Below, piece by piece: positions 12,675 through 22,613 of a DNA stretch of 64,000 bases. The position numbers were made by a program, and so were the translations under genes. Position 1 is the stretch's first letter. Every line of letters starts with the position of its first letter. Under the pieces are notes generated by a model. That model made no database searches. It was not told the DNA's origin and saw nothing but the letters and a program-made list of their open reading frames with translations. Origin of the DNA: Icerya purchasi (lineage: Eukaryota > Arthropoda > Insecta > Hemiptera > Monophlebidae). The DNA lies in NCBI GenBank assembly GCA_039619475.1, contig CM077116.1:254487440-254551439 (forward strand), in the 5' to 3' direction.

Positions 12675-12735
12675 TTTTTTTTTTGGGCTCGTCAACCAGG
12701 GACCTCACCCAGAAACAACAGGTGTATTAGAGCTT
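12675..12735 (-). mobile_element. I-like LINE 3' terminus, minimal copy 4
   Basis: A T run is followed by GGGCTCGTCAACCAGGGAC and CACCCAGAAACAACAGG, which match the reversed 3' terminus at 49277 closely. Almost all of the element is missing, as in a severely 5'-truncated insertion. Confidence 0.6.
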
Positions 12736-12838
12736 TCTCTTGTCTCATTGTAATTTAGCCAGCTTTCGCTTTCTATTTTTTCCTATCTTGATTCATGTTC
12801 TTGATTTTTTATATGTCATTTACTTTTTCATTTTTATT

Positions 12839-13400
12839 ACCGACTTCCAAAAAGAATGAGGTTATTATGTTTTTTTATTTTGTTTGTTCGCGCATAACTC
12901 ATATTCATATGGACCGATTTTACTCTTGTCCTTTTAGAACGACATTTAATTTATGTACCATGTGAATAATGATGAAAATCGGTGAACATAAATTGAGTAT
13001 TCGTCAAAAAAAGTAAAAGAATGTGGTCCCTTTGATGGTTTATTACGGAGGCGGTTGACTTAAAATACTATCAATTTGCCAAATTACCATGGAAATGTAG
13101 CTTTGTTATCGACTTCCAAAAAGGAGGAGGTTGCACGTTCGTCACGTTATTTTTTTTGATTATTTTTATGTTTGTTCGCGCATAACTTTATGAAACGATT
13201 TTACTGATTGTTTGTCTATTAGAAAATGCACCACTCAGCAAACCATGTGAATCCTGATGAAAATCGATGAATATAACCTGAGTATTCGTCAAAAAACGTG
13301 AAAAAATGTGGCCTTTTTATATTTATTTTTTGCTTCATAATTTTTGTTAGTATAGCAGAGGCGACTGACTATCAATCTGCCAAATTACTACGGAAATGCA
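12839..13400. repeat. Two diverged tandem copies of a ~265-bp repeat
   Basis: Both copies share, in order: CGACTTCCAAAAAG, TTTGTTCGCGCATAACT, ACCATGTGAAT, GATGAAAATCG, GAGTATTCGTCAAAAAA, GAATGTGG or AAATGTGG, and TGCCAAATTACyAnGGAAATG. Copy 1 is 12839-13100; copy 2 is 13110-13400. No coding potential is seen. Confidence 0.8.
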
Positions 13401-13537
13401 GTTCAAAATAAAGAAATCGATTTTTTTTTTTTAAGCATAAAATATCGAGAATAATGTGACAAAAAAAAGTTGATTGTTAGCGAGAAAAAAATTCAAATGT
13501 AACGCTGAAAATTGTAAAATACAATGTTTTCTGTGAA

Positions 13538-14135
13538 AACAAAAAATACCAACTTGAAGATTTATTATAAAAATTTATTAAAAATACACTAAGAAGTAAA
13601 AAATAATTACTCCGGATAAGAAAATATATTTCAGACTGATATAACTTAAGAGTGACATTATCGTAATTCTTGTACAATATTAATACTTATTATTCGATAA
13701 AAAATACATGTTTCGGAGTAATAATATACCTTATAAGGTGATATTATGGTAATTCATATAAAAAACATTAATACCTTAATTAAAGTAGGATTCATATTAC
13801 ATATTACAATAATAATTAAAAACTGCATTAAATATTCATTAAATTGTTGTAGAGATATTGTTATACGAATTTGATGTCGACTCTAATTAAAGTATTACTG
13901 TTTTGTATATAAATTATCATAATATCAACTTTATAAGGTATATTACTCCGAAATATATTTTTTATCGAATAATAAGTATTAATATTGAATAAGAATTACG
14001 ATAATGTCCCTCCAGGTTTTATATCACTCTGAAATATATTTTTTTATCGGGAGTAATTATTTTTTACTTTTTAGTGCATTTTTATTAAATTTTTATAATA
14101 AATCTTCAAGTAACGGTATTTATTTTTTCCTTCTA
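13538..14135. mobile_element. Fold-back element with ~220-bp inverted arms
   Basis: The left arm (13538-13760) and right arm (13914-14135) are inverted copies with a few per cent mismatch. Shared blocks include AACTTGAAGATTTATTATAA near the ends and TATTCGATAAAAAATA near the inner ends. The 150-bp centre is non-coding. I could not define a target duplication. A non-autonomous MITE/fold-back element is the best reading. Confidence 0.8.
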
Positions 14136-14682
14136 ATTCACCCTCAATTACCGTAATCGTAACATATGCCTTAAAAGTCGGGATCTTCTTTGTTATATTA
14201 TTATAATAAGTTTAAACTAAAAGAAAAAAAAAAGGTATGCACTTCGTCGTAATGGTGCGTGCTGGTATTTGATTTGTGGTGCAAGTTTTTATCTCATTTT
14301 TTTAATGCTCTGTTTGGAAGAAATAGCATGATTAGGTTTACTGCACGTAAAAATTATTTATAGTTTCTTTTTTATTTTTTTGGAGGGCTTTGAGAAGGAT
14401 TCATACTTACCAGACTTGGTATCAATGGTTTATTTTTTTTAACGGAATTGAATTTTTTTCATTTCATACTTTTACTGCGACGTCGCCTTAAGTTGCTCGT
14501 GAAATTAAAAAGCAGAAAACTTTTTTCGTTATTCAAGAATTCGACTTTTTTGAACTTTTTTCACAGCGTGTTGTTAAATTTTTTGAAACTTATTAACGTT
14601 TTTCCGGCTGAGGGATAAGGAATAGCATGTATAAATATGTTATTAAACAACAAACGTTGGAAGTAACTATAAAAATATAATG

Positions 14683-14687
<5 letters not shown>

Positions 14688-14732
<45 letters not shown>
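14688..14732. repeat. TA microsatellite
   Basis: Uninterrupted TA dinucleotides in the intron before exon E. Confidence 0.95.
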
Positions 14733-14736
<4 letters not shown>

Positions 14737-15079
14737 ACGTATAGTATTAAAAAAGGGGCTAGAATTCATTGCAATCAGATATCTCGGTAGCGTTAAATTG
14801 GGCCACCGTATTTCATTGGAGTATAATTTGAATCCCGCTGTTGCAAACTGAGAATTTAAAAAATTTAGTTGATAAGCCTAATTACAATAACAAAAATAAT
14901 GAAAAGAATTCATCATCGGTTAAATACTAACGTGTCACACAAAGTGGAAGTTTGTTTCATCAGAAATGAATAAATATGTAAACTTTTTTTCTTTTTTTCT
15001 CCGTAAATATTGAAATTTGTTTCTTTTTCACGATAATAAACTTTTAAATAATAGTTCGAATTACGTGTCTTATTTTCAG

Positions 15080-15400
15080 TTGAAACAGCTACGGTCTGGT
15101 GCTCACGAAACGTTATTCAACCAATTTCAGTACCTGCGATCTTTAACGGTTGGAACTCACGTTGGTTTATTCGGTCATTTAGAACTAGGTAAAGGAAAAG
15201 CTTCCGAATTTTTCGGTTATAAACTGGAATTGAAGAAAATCACGTCCGGTAATGGGTTCGGACAAATGATCGGTACTAATGAGATCGAAAGTGAAAACGT
15301 CGACGAATTTGAAGAATATCTCGACGAAAACGAAATTTCCGATTCGGAAAGTGAAAACGATAGCGATGAAGATTCGGAAAATAGTTTTCTAACGGACGCG
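15080..15400 (+). CDS. Legumain-like pseudopeptidase, exon E with acidic insertion
   Basis: This 321-nt exon lies between TCTTATTTTCAG and GTAAGA and is phase 0 at both ends. Residues 1-65 (ETLFNQFQYLRSLT, THVGLFGHLELGK, FFGYK) match the end of the legumain peptidase domain (ETLxxQYxxVKxxT, SHVMQYGN, FQG). Residues 67-101 (15278-15382) are almost all Glu, Asp, Ser and Asn. This acidic tract lies where legumains carry the linker to the C-terminal prodomain. The frame stays open past the donor for 68 codons, but that part has no similarity and the donor is strong, so I end the exon at 15400. Confidence 0.85.
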
Positions 15401-16949
15401 GTAAGAAAAACATTTGTCGTAGCTATAAAAGTTTATTTTCCCTCAGGGTTCTGCTTGTGCTGGCTGCACTTAGGCCATTTTTGGATCTTGAAATCTCTAA
15501 AATTAGCGTGTTGCATTCGGATGTTGAGATTTTTAGGGTTAGTGTACGTCAAGGGTAGAACAGCTCCGGGTAATTATATAGCAAATGTTGCAGTTATTCG
15601 GTAAATTTCCTTCATCTCGATGATTTTCAAAATTCTTAAATTGCGGAACTGTGAATTTATTTAAAATTTTGCTAACTTCGTAACATATAGACTTTTTCTT
15701 TTCTTGTATAATGTGATATTTTAGAAATAAGAATAAGGTGAGCGTAAGTTATATTTAAAAAATTTTCACGGAAGAAGTGGAGGGATTCAAAAAGAAATCG
15801 GAAAATCAGTATGAATACTCGTTTTTGACCTAATCTAATTAAGAGGAACGGTTTTTTTTTTTTGGTTTTTTTCTTATCAAATTGTCGTTAGTATACGACT
15901 TACGGAATTTAAAAAAACTTCCGAAAGAACATATCAAATTAAATTGAATATATTTTCGGTGATTAGTACTTCTTAAAAATTAGTTGTTCTTAGGTGGGGG
16001 CGCTACTGCCGCTGACGATCAGCTGGTACGTCGCTAGGCTGGATACCTGTGTATTCTAGCGGTAGACCGTTGGTAGTGTTTCCGAAACACCTCGGTGTGC
16101 TCAACCGGTAATGGTCGCAGCAGTTAATAGTGCGCAGTCGGTTCGAAACAGTCACAGATGGCGCTGCAACACTAGTCTAAGGTCTTACGGGGTAGGGTTG
16201 GAATCGCACGTGCTAATGTGATGTCTGTGGCAGAAATCAGATAGTGGTCAGTTATTCTCCAATCCTCCTCCGGAGTAGAGTACGCGCTAGTTGGACAGTA
16301 CCTTCATCAGAATCCACGAAAATTTGAAGCCATGTGAAGCACAACATCATCCGGAGAATGGCGTTAGCGGCGGAAAATCTCTCGATGAAGAGGTTTTGCC
16401 ATACAAAAAATTTATCTATAAATCCGCTTAGAAAGTTCGAAACGGAGAGATCGAAAGAAAGTTTACACACACATGGTGATACTTCAGTAGTTACCGAGAT
16501 ATGATCTTCGTATTTTACGCAAAACATTAGTAGATTACATGATAGTCGAAAGATATTTTGAAAGCGTCCAAAATATCTCATTTCAAAATTTTGTAAAATT
16601 CAGGTAATTTTGTTAAACGAGCATTAGGCGTACACATTAACAACTGTAAACACACACGCGTACATATAATACATATGTTGTATGCTTGAGAGGTATTCGC
16701 ATCTTTATCAATACGCAAACACTTATACTAATGTGCATCATAAACTGCATAGTTCAACACCAGATAATATTTAAACGTGAACCTTAAAGTCTGTAACAGA
16801 AAGTAAATATTTTCATAAAAAGTAAAAATTTTCGGTAAGCTATTAATTTAACTCGTGGATCCTTTTCAATTTAAGAAAGCATCGAGAAAATAGAAAAAGC
16901 CTGGAAAAATCTAGAATTCCTCTTAAATTATAGCCGATTATTATTTTTT

Positions 16950-17165
16950 CCCCCGCGCTGAGTTCGATGGACATTGGTCAACTAGGAAAAGGCGAAGAAA
17001 GAGAATCAGATTTTTATGCGACGTGAAATATCCAACAAGAATGTATTAAGCGCTTGGATGACAGAAGAAGAAGGAAGGGAAAGAATAAATGCAGCGCCGT
17101 AGGGAGTAGGAACACTGCTTGACGACCGAAAAGAGTACAAAGAAGTTACATAAGAGCACCGAGCC
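16950..17165 (-). mobile_element. I-like LINE 3' end, decayed copy 5
   Basis: Starts at a T/C run with GAGTTCGATGGACATTGGTC, close to the start of copy 1 at 5938. The following GAAGAAGGAAGGGAAAGAAT parallels the ILSLPS-coding segment in reverse. It abuts the plus-strand LINE at 17190. Confidence 0.6.
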
Positions 17166-17189
17166 GTTACAGGACTTTCATTTCAAAAG

Positions 17190-18070
17190 TTCTAATCAAA
17201 TGTCACAATTGTAGTCATGCGAATAACTCGAATTATTGTAGTGATGATTGTATGATGTTACAAAATGTGCAAAAAATTAAATACTTGGGGTTAACGATTG
17301 ATAGTACTGTAAGTTGGAAACAGCATATTTCCGAACTAATAAAAAAGATCGGGTAATCTTTACCGGCCATTTATAGACTTAGGCCATTGTTACCTTCTAA
17401 AATTCTAAGACAATACTATGATGGTCTGATAACATCGAGGATAAAAAAAATAAACTCTATTCATAAAAAAAAGCTTATAACCCATAGTAAAAAAGGATTT
17501 ATGTCAAAGAAGGGGTAATCTTAATTGGTGGAAGGAAATGGAAGAATTACCGACTAAACTGAGGTATTATCTATTTATTTTATACGATTATAAGCTGCAT
17601 CCTCCCGACCTTAAGACCAGAAATATAGTGAATATAACTCTAGAGCTTCGTCCAAAATTACATATATTGAGCCTAAACGTATGAATAATTACATTGATAA
17701 AACAAAGGACTCTGTACTGATTGACTTGTTAGGGAAAATTCCGAACTACAATGACTGCAACTGAAAGAAGTGGAAGGAGTATGTGATAAGTGATTTTTTT
17801 TTTCCTTTTTTTTTTCTCTTTATCTTTTCTCAGTTAATTATACATATATATATTTTATTTTACATTTTTCTTTTCTCTTTTTTTTCTCTTTTTCTTGCAT
17901 TGGGTTTTTATACGAATTGCTGTTGTGTTTTTTGCCTTGTTTTGTTCAGTTTTTGAATTATGCGTTATGCTGTTATTTTTACTGGAAAATTTGTTTTTAC
18001 TTTGTTTTGTGACACATTTGTGAGTTAAGTGGTTAATTGTATATGATCGTAACTTCATTGCAAATAAACG
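17190..18070 (+). mobile_element. 5'-truncated CR1/Jockey-like LINE
   Basis: The plus strand reads CSDDCMMLQNVQKIKYLGL, then TIDSTVSWKQHISELIKK, then LPAIYRLRPLLPSKILRQYY. This is the region after the reverse-transcriptase catalytic core (KYLGxxID...WxxH). A later frame reads NLNWWKEMEELPTKLRYY and KDSVLIDLLG, paralleled by WWKENDEMFPKMYY and DDSVLINL in the LINE at 63 kb, so both belong to one family. A stop follows KKIG and there are several frameshifts. A T-rich trailer runs to about 18070. Confidence 0.8.
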
Positions 18071-18130
18071 TTGCAACTGTGGTGAGAAACTACAGACGAG
18101 CGGTTGCCTTGTGGGTTCTGCATATGTTAT

Positions 18131-18300
18131 TTAAAAATTAAAAAAAAGAAAAAAGAAAAAAAAGAAGTTCTCATGAAAGCGAAGAGCATTCTCGAACATT
18201 ATGCGATCATAATTACATACAAAGTGACTGTTGTAGGAATGTAGAGGACAATATGAAGATGGCGCGAAATTTGAACGACCTCTAAAGTTTGAAAACAAAT
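18131..18300 (-). mobile_element. I-like LINE fragment, copy 6
   Basis: The minus strand reads SSYCPLHSYN, then CNYDRIMFENA, the same tail as SSYCPLHSNE and YDANYIFFECSA at 49.5 kb. An A-rich stretch borders it on the left, and the usual reversed 3' terminus is missing. Confidence 0.6.
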
Positions 18301-19502
18301 TAAACAATTTTTTCTTTCGACCAGGTATTTTAGCTTTCCTATTTGGGGGTAACGAAAAATTGCACACGATTCCCTATTCTTAACGAAGTCTTTGAAGTCT
18401 GGAATAAATTCCGGAAAGCAGACGAATAAATGTATATGGAACGAATTTTTTTACACATTTATGGGCGGCAAGATTGAACTAATAGCTGGGGGTATTATAA
18501 CTTTGAAATGTTTTTTTTTTTTGTTTTGATTTAGTGCGATATTTGATCATAATGCTTAGCGCGCGAAGCATACTGTGTGCTTGACTGACCTCGCTTTTTT
18601 CCTTCTTTTCGTAAACTAATATCATCGCTGCTGTAGAAAACTTTGAAATTTCGCGCCATCATCCTTTTGTCTTTTAACAAAATTGGTACCAATCTACTCA
18701 TCATTTTCGTATGTAGGTCTCGTTGACCATCGCGACTACCGTAACGAAGGTGCTCTGCAATTGTCGCCTTTTTCTTTTATTATTCTAAGAAAACTAATGC
18801 ATTGTGAGGTTCAATTTTTTATTTTTTCCTTTGGGACGGTTTAATTTCTAAGATGAATTAGAATTATTCTTTGCCATCTTAAGTAAAGGCACGCGCTTAT
18901 GAGTTCAAGTTTACTTCTATGTGCATCATCTGAAATACTTGGTAAAAGATAAGAGAAACTAATGTGGTATATTTGTACTTACCAGACGGTGTTCGTATTA
19001 GTTTAACATTGCCAAAAACATTTTTACACTATCTTTAAGTGATCTTTGGTAATCGTTTTCGGAAAATAATTTCGATAGTAAGTGCCGGTAACGATTTTTA
19101 GTCGATATCGGATTCTTTATTAAGAAACGATTCTTTATAGTAAGCAGCTCAGTAATATTTTAGCATATGCAAATTTATTTTTGCGTTAATAAAGATTAGG
19201 CATACAGAGAAGAAGCCGAAACATTAGGTAAAGGATTTTGCATTTACCCGATCATACTTGTGTGTAAGGGGATGTTAAATGCTGGTCAAGTAGAATTTTT
19301 GGTTCAGTGTAAAAATAATTGGGTTTTCGGAGATGGATTCTTGTTTGGTTTTCCGTTTTTTTTTTGTTTTTTTTTGTTTTTTATTTTCTTTTACCTGTGT
19401 AAGTTTAGACAAATAAATATCATTAGCGATTGAATTCCGGTAAAAATTATCGTTAAAAACTATTGCTAATCCTTGTGTATTCTTTTTCTTTTTGAATTAC
19501 AG

Positions 19503-19585
19503 CTAGCAGATTTTAATTTGAACGCTAAAAATGTTGACAGTATCGAAGACATCAAGGTTCTCGAAGAAAAGTTCAAGTACATCTT
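19503..19585 (+). CDS. Legumain-like pseudopeptidase, exon F (last recognised)
   Basis: This exon follows acceptor GAATTACAG in phase 0. It encodes LADFNLNAKNVDSIED and then KVLEEKFKYIL, an acidic-amphipathic stretch resembling the first helix of the legumain C-terminal prodomain. Two endings are possible. The frame meets TGA at 19587-19589, or splicing uses the overlapping GTGAGC donor at 19586. A usual legumain would have about 90 more residues, with Cys-containing helices, which favours splicing; I found no further exon before 64000. Confidence 0.7.
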
Positions 19586-19589
19586 GTGA

Positions 19590-20244
19590 GCCCGGCAATT
19601 TTTGTATATGCTCAATGTTTAGGATACAGTTTTTTGTCTTTTAGTTTTTATTTGTTAATATAAAAATTATTAAAAAAAGTATTCCATCGTTATTTTTTCG
19701 AAAATGTTTTCGGTCAATCTCGAAAAAAATTTTGCATTAGGCAAATTGCGGTAGAAATCTGTCAGTATACTAAAAATATTATTATTACTTTCATACAATT
19801 TAAATTTTTAAGCCGAAAAATTTAGTCGATATAAATTGATAAATTTGATTTACGAAAATTTTGTAAAATCACCGTGTGGAAAAAAAAAATTTAGTAATGA
19901 TATAAAATCAATACAATCAGATCCGCTCTTGTTAATAAATGGGAAACGTAACGTGTTATAAAATTGTCTGACGGAATAGAGTCGTGTTGCTATATGGAAT
20001 CGGCCAGAATTAAAGCACCGCCTGAAGGGTACAGTAAAATAAGGAAATAATCCACTTCGGTCGAAGCTGTTTATTGCCCGGCCGAGCAGAGCAAAACGTC
20101 AACTAATAAATTCGGCAATACGTGCAATAATCGAAATACTAACGAGGACGTTATTAACATAGAAAAATAAAACAGAAATAAAGGTGAGAATAGACGATGA
20201 GGAAAAATTCACAATCGGAGTAAGCTTAGACAAACACGCGACAG
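19590..20244. other. Non-coding stretch between exon F and the hAT element
   Basis: AT-rich sequence without a recognised exon or element. It is 3' flank or intron of the legumain-like gene, depending on which end of exon F is used. Confidence 0.6.
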
Positions 20245-20252
20245 GGTCATTC
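20245..20252. repeat. hAT target-site duplication, left copy
   Basis: GGTCATTC here is repeated exactly at 25294-25301, directly outside the element ends. Eight bases is the standard hAT duplication. Confidence 0.9.
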
Positions 20253-20384
20253 CAGTGGCGTAGCGTGGGGGGTGCCGAGGGGGCCATGGCCCCGGGCGGC
20301 ATACGAAAAGGGGCGGCGGCGAGCACCGTGATTTTTTAATTCAAAAATCAAAAAAAAATCGATATATGCATATATATATATATA

Positions 20385-21010
20385 TAAAAATGAAACGGCG
20401 TATGTTTATGGCCGCAAAACCTGAAAAGTAGTGGATGGATTGACTTGAAATTTTTACACAACATTACATTTCTATATATGTAAGAGTGTTTGTATAATTT
20501 CTTTATCCCTAAATTTCTCCGGAAACGAAAAATTCTAAGCGTTTTAAGGGACGCGATCTATGATTTGTTTTCGGCATTATAGTGAAGAATTTCAGAAAAA
20601 CGTATTGTGGCTGTATATGCAGGAGACTCTGTAATTGCATAAGCGTGTGTAAATTAAGTAAGCGGCGACAATTTACAATCAATGATGAGATGAGTGACGG
20701 AGAATATATATTGATGGGAGAGAGAGAAAGTGTGCAAAAACAGTTTCGTTGAAAGGAACCGATCATCATCGTTGAGCTGCTAGAAAAAAAAAAAATGTTT
20801 TTTATGACACTGTTCGTGATTTTGATGCGTAGAGTGCAGACAGGCAGGGTAATCGCCGCTCTAAATAACATTAAGATTTTTCTAGAAACATTGTCGGTAT
20901 TCGGTTAGAGATAGTCGTGAGAGACATGATTTTATAAAGACCGGCAGTGCTTCGAGAAAATCGACGAGATGACGAGTGTAATAAACTGAAGTTAGATTTA
21001 CGATACCACG
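20385..21010. repeat. Unclassified repeat-like segment inside the hAT
   Basis: Begins with GAAACGGCGTATGTTTATG and AGTAGTGGATGGATTGACTT, then TGAAATTTTTACACAAC. This wording resembles insect interspersed repeats, and a similar phrase occurs near 56940-57010. Boundaries are not defined and no protein is readable. Confidence 0.35.
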
Positions 21011-21930
21011 TGTTTGATTACGAGATTTTATTTTACATACATACTTATTTCATCCAATATTATAGAATTTAACGGGTGTAAAGTACCGAAGTTTTTCTTG
21101 TGTAGATATTATAGAAATTGTTACTATTTCATCTCTCACCGTTCTTCATTTTCCTTTCGTTCGCCTAATAGGTAAGTAATTAAGTTCAATTAAATTTATT
21201 TAAATCGATAAGTAAGTACTTCCTTGTCAAATTTTATTTGTAAAGGTGATATTTCTGTACAAATGCACAAAAATAGTTGGTCAAATATTATACAAGTTGT
21301 AATTATTCATTTTCCAATATGTATAGTAGTTTTTATGTACAAAAATGAACAATAAATAACAATTTGTAACATTGTCAAACATGGCTTCTATGTGACGATG
21401 ATCCTTACTCGACGCCATTTTAGAAACATTAACCTAATTCTATACAAATTGCATCTCTATCGCACAAGCTTATGCGTTAGAACTGGACCACAGCCGTCTA
21501 GCTTTACCAAGCTGCATTTACCGGTTTCGAGACGATTTAATTAGAATATTTTTGCAAAAACCATAAACAGGTGGGTTTTTATGTATTAGGAGTGAAAACT
21601 ATTTGTTTTAGGTGCTTACGTTTTAATCTTTTCTTTACGATGTGATAAAAGTTTTCTATTTTTGAACGTACTATGGCGACTAGGAATTATAAGATTGCTA
21701 TTAAGTGAAATTAAAAGTATTTTTGTACACAAAAACGAAAACAAATGCTGCAATTTTAATGATTAGGTATTGCTTACGATTTTTTTTTGCTCTACTTTTA
21801 AGTTGCCGTACATTCTGAAGGCTTAGAATTATATTTTACGTATTTTGTTTACATTTCCAATGATCATGTTGTAAAAATCGATAGTATTCTTATTCATTAT
21901 ATGTTTTTATTTCTTCCGTAAACCGTAAAT

Positions 21931-22315
21931 ATATATATATATGTTATAAGTATAAATGAAATGTCTATTGAACGGTTACTAATGTTATATTTTTATTTTT
22001 ACACGAAAATATATTATTCAAAATTCACAAATATAACATTGTTAAATACTAATTAATTATGTTAAAATAAATCAAATCAAATAATTACAATAATAGTCCG
22101 ACCGGTTTCGTTAATACATATATGAATATGTATTAACGAAACCGGTCGGACTATTATTGTAATTATTTGATTTGATTTATTTTAACATAATTAATTAGTA
22201 TTTAACAATGTTATATTTGTGAATTTTGAATAATATATGTTCGTGTAAAAATAAAAATATAACATTAGTAACCGTTCAATAGACATTTCATTTATACTTA
22301 TAACATATATATATA
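21931..22315. repeat. Near-perfect palindrome, two ~190-bp arms
   Basis: The arms 21931-22121 and 22126-22315 are inverted copies around a 4-nt loop (ATGA, 22122-22125). The only clear mismatch in the arms is ACACGAAAAT versus ACACGAACAT. A direct copy of ATAGTATTCTTATT lies on each side (21881-21894 and 22313-22326), which looks like a target duplication. The arms carry AAATCAAATCAAAT, the reverse of a GATTT-type LINE tail. Confidence 0.9.
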
Positions 22316-22613
22316 GTATTCTTATTGCTTTACATTCTGCTATAAACTGAAATCAAACATTTTTTAAGGTTGTGCGATATTTTTGAGTCATGTTACATTT
22401 AACATATTCAAACCACAGACGGATTAAGGATTTACAGGGCGCGGGACTAATCTTGAATAAGGGGCCCCCTTCGAAAAAAAAATAGTAAAAAAAGCTCATT
22501 ATCAAACATGTGCAATACATCGGCAGTAAAAGTTTTCCAGAAAATTGTTTTTTTTTTATATATATATAAACAATTTTTTTTTTTTTTCTTTTGTAGCACA
22601 TCTCTAACTAAAT

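Larger units (their letters stand above)
8467..15079 (+). other. Intron between exons D and E
   Basis: 6613 bases with strong splice sites. Inside are a T-rich LINE 3' tail (9240-9945), an AAT microsatellite (10490-10635), a small LINE end (12675-12730), a duplicated block (12839-13400), a fold-back element (13538-14135) and a TA repeat (14688-14732). Between 10640 and 12670 I see only purine-rich and AT-rich DNA without a recognisable gene. Confidence 0.7.
15401..19502 (+). other. Intron between exons E and F
   Basis: 4102 bases from GTAAGA to GAATTACAG. It contains a GC-richer block at about 16000-16230 that I cannot assign, LINE pieces at 16950 and 18150 (minus) and a LINE at 17190-18070 (plus). 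No other exon is recognised. Confidence 0.7.

Noticed and set aside
15017..15604. 195-codon open frame as a complete gene
   Set aside because: Only 15080-15400 matches legumain and it is bounded by strong splice sites; the ends are intron read-through.
16252..16581. 109-codon minus-strand frame
   Set aside because: No domain, no splice context, and the flanking GC-rich block looks like a repeat.
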